Of a stretch of 64,000 nucleotides of DNA, positions 33,995 to 46,133 are shown one piece after another (position 1 is the first letter of the stretch; each line of letters opens with the position of its first letter). The DNA comes from Nymphaea colorata (taxonomy: Eukaryota > Streptophyta > Magnoliopsida > Nymphaeales > Nymphaeaceae), in NCBI RefSeq assembly GCF_008831285.2, contig NC_045149.1, positions 3,959,500 to 4,023,499 on the forward strand, in the 5' to 3' direction. The position numbers and the translations under genes were made by a program. The notes under the pieces are model-generated. The model was given only the letters and a program-made list of their open reading frames with translations. It searched no databases and had not been told where the DNA came from.

Positions 33995-35178
33995 ATGTAT
34001 TCTTTCCAACGTGGTGTCACATTCCCTTATGATCACATCCTCTTTGGGGAAGGTCCCGAACGGTCCACCTACATTTCTCTTGAGTCTAAATCTTTGGCTC
34101 CCGAATGGTATCACACTTGGCATTCCACCTTCTCTCAGATGTTTCCGTCTTACTTTGAAGAATGTGGGCTAGAGATAGTGGCAGCTAGAGGAATGTAGTC
34201 AGTTGATGGAAATTTGGTACATGCAATCGCCGAGCATTGGAACCCAAGGACCTTCTCTTTTTGGTTCCATGGGGAGAAATGACAATATTACTAAATGAAT
34301 TTGCCGAAATACTAGACCTCCCTACCCCAACTTGTGACCCAAATGATCTATTGGAAAAACAATTCCTTATGAACCGAACCAAGGTCAATGCAAATGACAT
34401 CATTGCTCACTTTACTGGACAAAAAACTTGTCCTTTAGTAGAAAACCATGAAAATCAAAGCATCAACATGAAAAATTTGTATGAAGAATTTGGAACCTAT
34501 GTTGAACATTCTACCCTACCTCGAAAAGCCATAGGGAGAATTAAACATTGTATGATGCTCTACACAATAGAAGTAACCCTTTTTACCGATGGAAGTGACG
34601 TTTTAGATGTCCGTATTGCCCAACTTTTTCGGGTATGGAGGCATAGAGGGAACCGACACTTGTCAGTAGCAATGACAGCCTTAGCCTTCCTTTACCGAGG
34701 ACTCACCCGCTTTACCATTAGAGATACCAACTTCATATAAGGATGCACATATGTTTTACAATTGTGGTTTCTCAAGCATGCGGGACCCCGAGCCAGTCTA
34801 TTCAGAAACACTGATGGATCATTGACCACCTTGGAGCAATACCGTCGTTTGATCGAGCAATTGAATGAAGGAGAGATCATTTAGGATTATTGTGATCGTC
34901 GGCAGAGCCTACCCCGATACACTCACCATCATCATGGGCGTACTTTACTCTTAGGCCCTTACTTCATAGTTGATTATTGTGCTAATAGATGTATGAGGCA
35001 ATTCTCTCAAAGGCAGAAGATGGTCTCTGTGCATGCACCAATCGGAGCAATTCCCGAATTCGACCATAGTTCTCCTCAATGGACGACATTGTTTGCAATA
35101 GCTCGACAAGAATGGAAGACACAGATATCATTCACTTCGTTCGCAGGCCCAGTGGTGAAGAAGGAATATGCTGAGTGA
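33995..35178 (+). pseudogene. ORF1 of internal 3, plant-mobile-domain-like, broken
   Basis: It opens MYSFQRGVTFPYDHILFGEG. A stop at 34196-34198 and a one-base loss near 34268 break it. The middle (34237-34740) stays open for 167 codons, with GEMTILLNEFAEILDLPTP and YLRG/LTRFTI segments. A stop at 34738-34740 falls where the other copies read a Glu codon (GAA to TAA). The last block CANRCMRQFSQRQKMV ends at the common stop after EYAE. Confidence 0.6.
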
Positions 35179-35393
35179 TGAGATGCCAACCGACCACCAT
35201 CCATCCTTCCCTAAAAGTTTTATGTTGTCAACTTTGTATTCTTTCTGTCGTTGTCATCTTTATTAGTATTTTTGGATGTAACTTTTAAAACTTGTAATGC
35301 AACATGAACCTTCATTTTGTCATCATTTCTATCCAATAACTCTATTTTCTTATGTCATAAGGTGAATACTTGAAAGCCAACAAGATGGTTGAA

Positions 35394-36706
35394 ACTAGAT
35401 CGCAAGCTAAATAGACTCCTCAGAACGAGGCTTCATTATCTGAACTCCGGCCAGAAACACTTGGCCTCCCAGCAATCGAGCTAGAAGCTTACCATATGTT
35501 CCGTTTGTTCATGGAGCGATTCATGAAAGAGCAAGAAGAGCAAAAGGCCTTGATGGTTACTCCAAAGCCAGAGAATGAAAAGGCTGCCAAGCAGAAAAGA
35601 AAGAAGAAGAAGAACAAGTCCTCTCCTACAAATCATGATGAAGATTATTTGAGTTCGAATTCGACAATTAATAAGGAAGAAAAACCTGAACTGCTTCCTC
35701 TCAAAAAGGAAAAGACAACAAAGAAAAGCAAAAGGGGAAAAGAAATTATGATATAAAACAACTCACCCAGTCCTATCACCACTGAAAGTTCGGAAGAGAA
35801 GCCCAAAAGGAAGAGAAAGTCTATCAAGAAAGGCAAAAAAATCAAGAAGTACATCCCTAGCAGTTGCTCAAACAGTGAGAGTTCTGAAGAAAAAGTAAAG
35901 AAGATCAAGAGCAAGAAGAAAAAGACCAAGCCAGAATTGGTCGAATCAAGTGGTGATAAATGTCTGACTAAGCGCAGATTCTATGAAATGGAGAAAAGGA
36001 TGAACAATCTTGAGCTTAGGGGGAAGGGAAAACGTTCATATTCATGTAAGGACTACTACCTTGGCATTGAAGGGAACGAAGACGTGAAAGGCCTGCCCAG
36101 AGAATTCATCAGATATGATGGAAACACTTGCCCACACGTTCATCTTTTAACCTTTTTCAATGATTGCTACAAAATTCGAAAAAATAACAGAGCTTTGTTT
36201 CGATATTTTTGAAGAAGTTTTGAAGGCATTGCCGCACAATGGTACAAAGAAAATGTCAATCCAATCGAGCTGAAGGAGTTTGACAAATTGATTAACATGT
36301 TTGTTGAAAGATTTGAACAAAATGCTCCCATGGCTCCAACCCTCTGTACCATTTGCAGTCTTCATTAGAAACAGGGAGAAAATGCTCGAGAATTAATCCA
36401 AAAATGAAAAATCCAATGCAATAAGATGAAGGAGCCCATTTCTGAGACACAACCATTGTCACTCATTAAGAAACATGTTGCACACCCCTTGAAAAGTCTC
36501 ATCCACAACGCCCCAATCAAAACCTTTGCTGAGTTGATTGAACAAGCAAACTCGATAGAAGAAGGAATTGAGGAAGGAGATTTTGATGGAATTATTGCTC
36601 CTAAGTACAAAGAAGATAGAAAGAAAAGAGGAAGGACACAGTTGCCTGGACACTTCATAGCCAATGCTGGCATTAGAAAGGACCATGGCAATAACTACAA
36701 GCGTGA
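35394..36706 (+). pseudogene. Gag of internal 3, C-terminally truncated
   Basis: MVETRSQAK at about 35387 runs into a stop. The basic segment (35496-35756) is cut by TAA at 35754-35756, where internal 2 reads GAA. The gag core follows, with FYEMEKRMNNLEL and REFIRYDGNTCPH, a stop at 36209-36211, and KEPISETQPLSLI with an EEGDFDGIIAPKY segment. The zinc knuckle is gone with the deletion at about 36706. Confidence 0.7.
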
Positions 36707-37380
36707 TGCTAAATCCTCTCAAGTACATCTTGGAACAACCATTCCTTAATGGGCGTATCGTCAAATGGCAAGTTCTGTTGATGCAATATGATCTTGAATA
36801 TGTGTCTCAAAAGTCAATCAAAGGACAAGCAATTGCGAATTAGTTAGCAGACTTCCCCCAGTATGAAGAAATCAGAACAAATGATGACTTTCCAAATGAA
36901 TATGTACAAAGATTGGAAACAGTTCCGATATGAAAGATGTACTTTGATGGGTCCAGAAATGTGATGGGTGCAGGCATCGACATCTTACTCATCACTCCGA
37001 AAAACGAAATGATCTCGTACTCTTTGAAACTTGATTTTCCATGTACCCATAACATGGTTGAATATGAAGCCCACATACAAGGACTTTGTTATTTATTGAG
37101 TTTTCAAGTGAAAAGAGTGCATGCTTTCGGCGACTCTCAGCTTATTATAAACCAAGTGAATGGAGAATGGCAACTCAAAGACGAAAAGTTTGTGCCATAT
37201 CAAGAAATTGCTACCTCCTTAATCCGTCAATTTGAATAAGTACAATTGGCTCACGTAAAAAGAGAAGGTAGCCCTATTGCGGATGGCCTCACAAGCTTAT
37301 GATCCACCATCACTTTTCGAACCAATGAAACAATCCATTCTTTTGATATTGAAAAATTAGAACACCCTGCGTTTGAAACG
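36707..37380 (+). pseudogene. End of first RNase H and second RNase H of internal 3
   Basis: The fused region starts with the LKYILEQPFLNG-like segment in another frame. The second RNase H begins MYFDGSRNVMGAGIDILLI (36937) and keeps the HNMVEYEAHIQGL and FGDSQLIINQVNGEW blocks. The conserved Gly after GI is Asp here. Stops occur at 36841-36843 and 37237-37239, and near 37300. Confidence 0.75.
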
Positions 37381-38666
37381 ATGGCGCATGTTCATCACAT
37401 CCAAGGGGGGAATATGCCTTGGTACCTTGACATCAAAAAGTACATTGAAAACGGAGAATTCCCGACTGAAATGCCCAAAAATGAACAAAAAGCAATACAA
37501 CGTATGTCAGCAAGGTACTTTATTCTTGCAGGGGTATTATACAGACGTAGATTTAGCACTGAATACTCTCGGTGCCTTGATGAAGATGAGGCAAAGGAAG
37601 ACATCGAAGAATCACATCAAAGAGATTGTGGGGGCCATGTTGGTTACCAAACCTTCACCAAACAAATAATTCGAACAGGGTATTATTGGGCTACCATGCA
37701 AAAAGATTATCACCAATACGTCAAAAGATGCAAAGAATACCAACTACATACTCCAGTGATCCATGCCCCAGCCTCTCACTCGCATTCTGTGACATCTCCT
37801 TGGCCATTTTCAATGTGGGCCTTTGACGTAGTCGGACCGATATCCCCTACAGCTTCCCATGGTCATAAGTATTTTCTTGCTGCAACAGAATATTTTACCA
37901 AGTGGGCAGAAGTCGTCACACTCAGAACAGTAGAAGAACGTCATGTAGTGTCCTTCATTCACAAAAATCTTCTTTGCATATTTGGAGTCCCCCATGATAT
38001 AGTATCTGACAACGGAACTCATTTCAAGAATGAAAAGATGAGGCAATTGTGCAGCAAGTACCACATCACGCACCATTTTCCAGCTCCTTATTACCCCAAG
38101 GCAATGGACAAGCAGAGGCTACCAACAAGATCCTGATCCGCATCTTGGAATGGACAGTAGAAACTGGAAGAGATTGACATGAAAAGATGCATAGCGCTCT
38201 ATGGGCATATCGCACCACTATGAGAACTCCAACAAATGCCACTCCAGCAGAGCTAGCCTATGGAACAGAAATGGTTCTATCATTACATGTGTTGAAACCT
38301 GCTTTGAAGTTCGCTTTTCTCATAGAGCTCCCTCTTACTCAATATCAGTAGAAAAAGCTAATGCAGCTTGATTTACTAGATGAAAAGAAGCTAAAAGCGG
38401 CTAAACATGCTGAAGCTCATCACCAAAGGGTAGCCAGACAATTTGCCAAGTTAGTTATCGACAGACAGTTCAAAGTGAATGATTCGGTCCTACGATCTGC
38501 AGTGTACCTCAGGGGACAACCACGAGGCAAGTGGACACCAAATTGGGAAGGTCTGTATGTCATTAAGGAAGCTTTGCCCCACAATTCATACCGACTAATC
38601 GATGCTGATGGGGTGGAACTTGCCGATCCTGTTAATGCCCTTCACCTCAAGAAATTTTATGCCTAG
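37381..38666 (+). pseudogene. Integrase of internal 3, one frameshift in the core
   Basis: The frame is open from 37381 to 38136 and includes the zinc region with the same CKEY change (Cys to Tyr) seen in internal 1, the first catalytic Asp in WAFDVVG and the second in VSDNGTHF. A run of C at about 38094-38097 has four C where internal 1 has five. This shifts the frame just before the Glu segment. A second open part (38361-38666) encodes the basic C-terminal domain and ends HLKKFYA before a TAG. It lacks the two integrase-core stops of internal 1. Confidence 0.85.
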
Positions 38667-38794
38667 TTCTCTTGTATTCATTTTCCAATCAATGTCAAAC
38701 ATTTGTGTTTCCACATCGACTATTCAATCTAGATTCTTCCCAGCCGTAAAACATGACAATTACATTGGGGCATTTTTTTATTATTATTGGCTTG

Positions 38795-39107
38795 AGAGCA
38801 ACCCATGCAGGTAAAGGGTTAAACCTGCAATATGAGGGTTAAACCTGCAATATGAGGGCAACCCATGTAGGCAAGGGGTTAAACATGCAATGCCAGCCAA
38901 AGCAACCTATGCAGACAATGGGTTAAACCTGCAATGCAACCCAAAGCAACCCACACAGTTAAAGGGTTCAACTTGTGATGCAAGTCAATGCAACCCATTT
39001 GGGGGGGTTAAACCTGAATTTGAAATCGGCAAACCCATGTAGGTAAGGGGTTAAACTTGCAATTTAAGCTCAAACAACCCGTTCAGGTAAGGGGTAAAGC
39101 CTGAAAC
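38795..39107 (+). repeat. 3'-UTR hairpin minisatellite of internal 3, about 8 units
   Basis: The same GCAGG...GGGTTAAACCTGCAAT units as at 22318-22617, with one extra partial unit near 38821-38855 (TTAAACCTGCAATATGAGGG repeated in tandem). Confidence 0.8.
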
Positions 39108-39187
39108 ATCTCTATGAAAATGTTTTGTTTGAAAAATTTGTGGCATTTATCTTTGTCACTAAGCACGGCTAACACCGGCTTATTAAC

Positions 39188-39200
39188 AAAGAGGGGCATC
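39188..39200 (+). promoter_or_regulatory. Polypurine tract before LTR D
   Basis: AAAGAGGGGCATC directly before TGTAATCACC. Confidence 0.8.
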
Positions 39201-39364
39201 TGTAATCACCCCAAATTTTTGTAAAAGATTATGATGTTTTATCGAAGTGCGAAACTCAAATTTAGGCACAAGATTCAAATTCAAAATACAACTCTTAGAT
39301 CCAAATTAAATCCAAAATACTACCTTCAGATCCAAAACCCAAGTTCAGATCCAAATCGATCATT

Positions 39365-39880
39365 TAAGACATATTTGGGTGGACATGACCTATTTGCCCA
39401 TTCTTTTGACAAAAAGTCTCCTCTTAGAGGGTGATTTTAGACTTTTTAGGTGGACAAGATCAATTTGCTCTTTCCTTTGACAAAAAGTCTCCTTTTACAC
39501 GGTGATTTTAGTCTTTTTGGGTGGACAAGACCAATTTGTCATTTCTTTTGACAAAAGTCTCCTTTTAGATGGTGATTTTAGTCTTTTTGAGTAGACAAGA
39601 CCACTTTGCCCCTTCTTTTGACAAAAAAATCTCCTTTTAGAGGTTGATTTTAGTCTTTTTGAGTGGACAATACCAATTTGCCCTTTCTTTTGACCAAAAG
39701 TCTCCTTTTAGAGGGTGATTTTAGTCTTTTTGGGTAGACAAGATCAATTTGCCCTTTTTTTTTACAAAAAGTCTCATTTTAGAGGGTAATTTTAGTTTTT
39801 TTGGGTGGACAAGACCAATTTGCCCTTCCTTTTGACAAAAAGTCTCCTTTTATAGTGTGATTTTAGACTTTTTTAGGTCA
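39365..39880 (+). repeat. U3 minisatellite of LTR D, about 7 units of 71 bp
   Basis: The GGTGATTTTAG core recurs near 39431, 39503, 39573, 39646, 39717, 39788 and 39860. Confidence 0.85.
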
Positions 39881-39917
39881 AAAAATTCAAATTTAGAATT
39901 TTGGCTCCAAAATCCTC

Positions 39918-39924
39918 TATAAAT
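39918..39924 (+). promoter_or_regulatory. LTR D TATA box
   Basis: TATAAAT followed by ACCCCACTTCCCCC. In this outer 3' LTR it would drive read-out into the LINE remnant and the DNA to the right. Confidence 0.7.
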
Positions 39925-40150
39925 ACCCCACTTCCCCCCTCTTAGGCAATATTGGCCCTTGGGAGAAACTCTAGTGTATTCTCACTTGAATAATTAGAGT
40001 TTCTCTTGAGCTCTCTCTCTCTCTCCCTCTTCCTCTCTCCATTTTCCTCTCCAACTTGGAGCAAGCTACAACCCTCTTGGAAGCATCATCTTGGAGCTTC
40101 AAGGGGATCTTCAAGTGAATGTGTTTATCTTCCTTAGGTCATTTCTCATT

Positions 40151-40160
40151 AAAGGTATGT
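40151..40160 (+). other. Candidate 5' splice donor in LTR D
   Basis: AAAG-GTATGT, 237 bp after the TATA box. Confidence 0.4.
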
Positions 40161-40189
40161 AATCATCATCCCTCTCATTTCTTTTTTTT

Positions 40190-41190
40190 CTCATCTTCAT
40201 CTCCCCACGACCAAAGGAGATAGCACTCAACCTCTTTTTAGAGACAAGAGGCTATGCTCAAGTGCACCGGGAGTATGAGAAGATGAGATGATATTTTATT
40301 TCATGATTAAATCATGTTCTTTCAAGTACTCTTGTTGTTGTTATTTTTCATTAATATGTTCTTATTATTATGCTATTTTTTTTTCTTGAACATAGTCTTG
40401 TTGATTGTTTTCATTTTCTCTTCTCATCTTCATCTCCCCATGGCCAAAGGTGATACCAGTCAACCTCTTTTTAGAGACAAGAGGCTATGTTCAAGTGCAC
40501 CGAGAGCATGAAAAAATGATATGATATTTTATTTTATGATTAAATCATGTTCTTTCAAGTATTTTTGTTGTTGTTATTTTTCATTAATATGTTCTTATGA
40601 TTATGCTATTCCTTTTTCTTGAACATAGTCTTGTTCATTGTTTTCATTTTCTCTTCTCAACTTCATCTCCCCATGACCAAAGGAGATAGCACTCAACCTC
40701 TTTTTAGAGACAAGAGGCTATGTTCAAGTGCACCCGGAGCTTGAAAAGATGAGATGATATTTTGTTTTATGATTACATCATGCTCTTTCAAGTATTCTTG
40801 TTGTTGTTATTTTTCATTAATATGTTATTATTATGTTATTTCTTTTTCTTAAACATAGTCTTGTTATTGTTTTCATCTTCCCTTCTCATCTTCATCTCTC
40901 CATGGCCAAAAGAGATAGCACTTAACCTCTTTTTAGAGACAAGAGGCTATGCTCAAGTGCATCGGGAGCAGGGAAAGATGAGATAATCTTTCATTTCATG
41001 ATTGAATCATGTTTTCCTTTTTATTGAATGTAACATTGTCTTCCTTTCTTCCTTTTCTTATCATCTTTATCTCCCCATGGCCAAAGGAGATAACACTCAA
41101 TTTCTTTTTAGAGACAAGAGGCTATGCTCAAGTGCACCGGGAGTATGGAAAAATGAGATGATCTTTTATTTCATAGTTATATTATGCCCT
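40190..41190 (+). repeat. U5 repeat array of LTR D, about 5 units
   Basis: The CCAAAGGAGATA box recurs near 40210, 40442, 40676, 40902 and 41080. Confidence 0.85.
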
Positions 41191-42823
41191 CCTTCCTCGT
41201 TGAATCTTTCTCTTTCTATCATCATCACTCTCTCTCTCTTTCTTTCCTTCCTTAAATATTGTTCATGTATCACCCATGCATAGTTGTTTGGTTTTCTGTG
41301 TATATGTGAATGTATGATGAGAATGAGAGTGTGGCTAGGGGTTCTTCATTTTTATCTTATTATTAATTTTTGAGGTTCAGACTTGTCCAACCCGGGGAAA
41401 CCTTCACGAATATGTACATGTTAAAACATGCATTCTCATGTCATTGCGTATATGTTTCCTTCCTAATCACCCCATTAGGAACCCTAATGAGTGTCTTGTT
41501 ATATTGCTTGTTTTCTTCCATACCCCACGGTGGAAGAAATATATCCCTTACAACAAACTAAATAACAACATTCTATGCTTATATAAATCATATTTTCCAA
41601 AACATTTTCAAAAGCAATCTTCTAACATGGCCTTAGGGACTTAGCTTAAACTCTTGCATGAGTCCAAGCTCCCCTCCGGTCCACATTAAACTTGAAGTTG
41701 GTTGTCTTAAGTTATTCCTTGATTTCTAATCTTGTGAATGCACGTATGTATATACATATTATATACATCCATGCACACATGATGATCCCCCTATCTTTCT
41801 CTCTCTATGCTTTCACTTTCCATTTTACAAATTTTCATATATGTATGAATGTGCATGCATATGTGCTCTATTTCCTCTTTTTCAAATATTTTATTCCTCT
41901 TTTCAAGACAAATATCTCTACTTACAAAATTTCTTATACATACCCATATATACGTATGTATATTTTTCTTTTCCTCTAAAACCTCTCTTCTTTCTCTTCA
42001 AATTAATACATTTTTTTCTCTTAAGCTTTCATATATGTGTATACGTGATGGCATGTACACATATATGCATGTCTTTCTCTATCTCTCTCTTTCTTTTCAT
42101 AAGAATGTTTTATCTCTTGTATTCTTTTAATATTCTCCTCTCACGAACTTTCTATTTACCAACTTTATTAAGACCACAAACCAAGTAATGACCCAATATT
42201 GGAATCATGCTTGATGGTCTACAATCCCTATCACTTTTCAAAAACTTTTCCTTCTTATATACAATAATTATAACAACGAAATCTTAGATCTATGTTGTGG
42301 TAGGAATGTTTTACATTCTTTCAATCATATAGGATAAATGCATCTATGCATTCTCACCCACTTTATTTCACTTATGATTACAAGCATATCTCCAAAAGTA
42401 CTTAAGCAAGATGGTATGGAGCTCTAGCTATGTGATAACCGAATTAGAGCAAAATCTCAAACCTACTTAAAGTCTTAAGAGAATACTATAGTGATTTCAC
42501 AAGCTTTTCAAATGGTATTTACTAGTTCCACTTTTTCCTCAAAACATTTCACATTTTCAAGCAACTGTCCAAGAACCTTTTCAAAAGTTTGAAACATCAA
42601 ACTTTCAATATTTTCTACACCACATATAGAATCAAAAATATGTTTAAGTTAAAACGAAATGCATCAATGATAAACATAACCCTTGGGTTGATTACCCCCG
42701 GTAAAGGCGCCGGGAACGATCGATCCTCGTACCGACGGGCGAGTCCCTTTCTTTTCTCTTTCAAAACAAAACCTCATTTTTCTGGATCACTCCCAAACCA
42801 ATGAAAATTTTGGAATGCAAATA

Positions 42824-42828
42824 GGTGG
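42824..42828. repeat. Right target-site duplication GGTGG of the LTR array
   Basis: GGTGG directly after LTR D, matching 10101-10105. Confidence 0.85.
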
Positions 42829-44950
42829 CTTGGTGTGAGTTATATCAAACTGAGAAGACTCATAATTTGGATACTGGTTTCATATTTGTTTCAATGATGA
42901 GTGCCGAAAATTTTGAAGAATAGAGGAAGAACAAAGATCTAATTGTGATGTCAAACTTCTCGACTGGGGGAGGCCTGAATAATCAATTTTAGAAATTTCT
43001 TTAGTTTGGAAGGAGTAAATAACTCCAGGAATAGTAAAACTTCATGTAACAATCAGTGGGGGACTAAGCAGATTAGTCGCCATATTGACGAGGCATTAGT
43101 GAATCTCCAATGGCAGCATCACACATCTTTCATTGATCTAAAACTCCTTCCCAGGACTGTATCTGATCATAGTTGTTTGATTCTCAATTTCAATTTTGGA
43201 GTTAATAGTTTCTTCAGAAGAAAGTTGTTTAGATGCTTCTCTTGCTAGATGTTTAGGGAGGAGTGTGCAGAAATAATGAGGAGTTGGCAATTGGAATACG
43301 AGGGTTGCACAATGATCCGTGTTCTTCAGAAATTGAAAGATACTAGAACCAATTTTGCTCAATGGAATAAATTCCAGTGTGGAAATGTGGGGCAAAAAGA
43401 TGAAGCTATCAGACGTTAGCTAGAGGATGCTCAACATCAAAGGAAAGAGCTTTGAGGGAAGAAGAGTGTTATTGGAAGCAAAAATTTCAAATAAACAGGC
43501 TTATTAATGGTGATATGAACACAAGTTTTTATCAAGCAATGGTAAAACATAAGGATTCAAAAAGCCAAATGCTGAGAATTGATATTGGTGGAGAGACTGT
43601 GGAAGAAGTGGCTGAAGTTCATGATGCTTGCCGAAGTTACTCTAAGAAATTTTTTGAAGATAGATGGTGGCAGGGGAGAAGATTTTCTATAGGTCAGAGG
43701 GGCATGTTGGTATTGAAGATGAAAATGTATCTTTGTGTGCCCATGTGAGTGTTGAAGAGGTGAGAAAGGTTGTCTTTATTATGATAAGTGGAACTGCTCC
43801 AAGCCTTTATGGTTTTACAGTGGATTTTTTAAAAAATATTGGCATTGGATTGGTGCCGCTATATCAGTTGTTGTTAGTGACTTTTTTAGAATAGAAAAGC
43901 TGGTTAGATATGTAAGCAAAACACATAGCCTATATCCATATGCAATGTTCTATACAATATTGTCACCAAAATAAAAAAATTGTGGTAAGAATTGTGCATG
44001 AAAATCAGGGAGCTTTTGTCATTAATAGATTGATCTAGGAGCAGATCTAATAATGCATGAAGTTGTAAATAATCTGACTAATAGCAGTGATTCTTCTTTA
44101 CTGCTCAAGTTGGACATTACAAAGGCTTACGATAAAAAAGGATGGCCTTTTTTGGAAGCAGCACTAAAGAAGTTGGGATTTTGTAATAAAAGGTGAGGCA
44201 AGGTCTGAGTAGGAAAGCTGGGTTGACTGTAAACTCATCTAAGTCTGAGATTTTCCCTTTTAATATGAATAGTGCTGATATTGATTCATTTGTTTGGGTT
44301 ATTGTCTGGAGAGTTTCTTCCCTTCCATGCACTTACCTTGGTGTCGCTCTGTTTTGTGGGAAGATTTAAAGTGGGTTTATGCGGACCACTTATTGAGAAA
44401 GTTAGGAAGTGACTGTCGGTGTGCAAAGCATTGTTCTTAGCTATTTGAAGAAAGATATGTCTGGTCAAGCATGCTAGTTTCCAACTTATCAACTTGTGGC
44501 GCTCAGTGTTTAAACTTCTGCCTACAGTGACTAATGTTCTCGGTAGGGAATGTAATAGTTTCATATGGGGTGACTCTATCAACCATAGAAGAGTTCATTT
44601 TACTAGCTTGGTTTGTCTTATGTGGAGACAAATCATAAGGAGGAGCTGGGTTAGTGGATCTTCATCTGGTTAACAGATCTTGTATAATCTTTCAAGCATA
44701 TAAGGTAACTTTGGGGTGGTCCCTTTTAACTCATGTGTCGAGACATAGACATATGGTGAGAGGTAGACTTTGGCATTCAAAACCGAAAGCTTCTCATTTT
44801 TGGGGCTGGAAAAGTATTTGTTGGGGTTGGGAGGAGGTAAGTCACCTAATTTGATGAGAGCTCAGAGATGGGGCAGATATAAAGTTTGTATAAAGTTAAA
44901 GTTGATTTTTATTATGAAAAGTTTGAAATATGAACAGCAACAATTTGTAT
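42829..44950 (+). mobile_element. L1-type LINE, right fragment (ORF2), decayed
   Basis: The end of the endonuclease domain is seen at 43084-43200 (RHIDEALVNLQW, then VSDHSCLILNF). The linker and RT start follow at 43450-43560 (EECYWKQK, INGDMNTSFYQAMVKH). The RT core has LLKLDITKAYD at 44103-44135. The Y-x-D-D part is missing through a deletion near 44200. LTVNSSKSEIFPFN (44222-44263) and LPCTYLGVALFCGK (44318-44360) follow, and the terminal region has VDLHLVNRSCIIFQAYKV (44655-44708). Many stops and frame changes are present. No poly(A) tail could be identified; the end is approximate. It continues the fragment at 9617-10105. Confidence 0.8.
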
Positions 44951-45479
44951 AAATTGTTGTTACCAAATTAGCTCTTAAAGAATATTTGGTAGTTCCACGT
45001 TCTGCCCCTCACCTTGGGATGCATGGAACACAATAACACTTATTTAAATTTTACCGCAAATTGATTTTACCCCCTTTATGTGTTTTGTTACCTTCCTTTT
45101 ATGCATTTCATATGCTCTATCTCATGAATAAATTTGAAAATTAAATCAAATCCGCTAAACTATCGATTCGGTTGTCTCGAATGAATTATTTATAAAACGG
45201 CACAAAATATTACTATATATTTTCAAAAAATAATTGAAAACAATAGAAGGTTTGAAATAATAAAGAGTAAATGTTATAGGATGTGTGGCGCCTTGTATTT
45301 TCATGTGAATCAAATCAATTCTGCCATCAAATTTTATGAGAATGCATGCCGATTTTGATGCATTGATTAATTTTGTCTTACAGTATGTGAAACACTTAAT
45401 TCGTGGAAAAAATGTTTCGTTCCAACAACTGAACGACCTCTTGGTTGCCGCACTCTTTTGACATGGACTCATGCATATC
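44951..45479. other. AT-rich spacer, nothing recognised
   Basis: No domain-bearing ORF, RNA gene or terminal repeat could be recognised. It may include the 3' end of the LINE. Confidence 0.4.
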
Positions 45480-46133
45480 CATTTAACTGAACGACCTAAA
45501 GATCAAGATCTTTCGTGACGTTCCACAAAAAATGTTACTGAAAACCATGGAAAACACTTTTGAAAAGTTCCACTAAAGATCAAAATATTTAGTAATGATT
45601 ATAGAAAGTTGCCACTGAAAACTAATGGAAAATCATACGTTCACTGATGTTTTCTTAGAAACACCACTAAAGACTAAGGGCAGTTTCTTGTGTTTTGATT
45701 TTGAAACAAACATTCCTCATGTATGAGCGAGTGATTCAACCTTCGACAAAAAAAAAATACAACTTGGTTGGGTATATTTGTGAGGCTCTCATCTTAACAA
45801 GTCAAAAGACAAAACTGTTAGTGACATTTGGCTGGATGCATCACTAAAGGCATGACCTTTAGTGACATTTCATGGTGCACATCAGTAAGAACGTGCTTTT
45901 ACTAACATTTTTTGAATACCAGTGAATATTCACTGCTATAGGATTCTTCTTTTGAAAAAAAGAAAGAAATGAACTTTCACTTACCACTATTTGCCATAAA
46001 ACACACACTTTACTTGTTTGGTTTAAAATGTTAGTAATTGTTCAAACCTTACTAATGTTTCAGAATTAGCATCAATAAAGATTAATCACACGGTTTTTCC
46101 TATGTATTAATAATTAACCATTTTTTTGTAGTG
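45480..46133 (+). mobile_element. CACTA-like transposon right terminus with subterminal repeats
   Basis: The segment ends TTTTTTTGTAGTG, the complement of the CACTACAA-type end of CACTA transposons. Upstream, short motifs such as CACTAAAG, TTAGTGACATT and CCACTGAAAA recur in both orientations, as in CACTA subterminal arrays. No matching CACTACAA left end was found nearby and no transposase is visible, so this is a truncated or non-autonomous remnant. The left limit is approximate. Confidence 0.45.

Larger units (their letters stand above)
33266..39200 (+). mobile_element. Internal region 3 of the array, PR-RT deleted
   Basis: Leader, ORF1 and most of gag are followed by a junction near 36706-36712, where the gag segment equivalent to 17588 is fused to RNase H sequence equivalent to about 20235. 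About 2.65 kb is lost, including the zinc knuckle, protease and RT. The second RNase H, integrase, 3' hairpin repeats and polypurine tract remain. Confidence 0.9.
10106..42823 (+). mobile_element. Tandem Tat/Ogre-type retrotransposon array: four LTRs, three internal regions
   Basis: LTR A (10106-14144), internal 1 (14145-22711), LTR B (22712-26346), internal 2 (26347-30132), LTR C (30133-33265), internal 3 (33266-39200) and LTR D (39201-42823) follow each other with no extra sequence. Each LTR starts TGTAATCACCCC after a polypurine tract, and LTRs A-C are each followed by a TGG primer site. The outer borders carry the same GGTGG duplication, while the inner LTR borders pass straight into primer site or polypurine tract. 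Unequal recombination between LTRs of a single insertion is the simplest origin. The family has ORF1, gag, PR, RT, two RNase H domains and IN, in Ogre-like order. Confidence 0.9.
39201..42823 (+). repeat. LTR D (3.62 kb), outer right LTR
   Basis: It starts TGTAATCACCCC and ends GGAATGCAAATA, then the GGTGG duplication and LINE sequence. The terminal CA has become TA, a C-to-T change. It has about seven U3 units, a TATA box at 39918, the donor at 40155 and five U5 units. No primer site follows, as expected for a true 3' LTR. Confidence 0.9.

Noticed and set aside
10106-42823. Three independent adjacent insertions
   Set aside because: No LTR-LTR doublets and no 5-bp duplications at inner borders; outer duplication shared.
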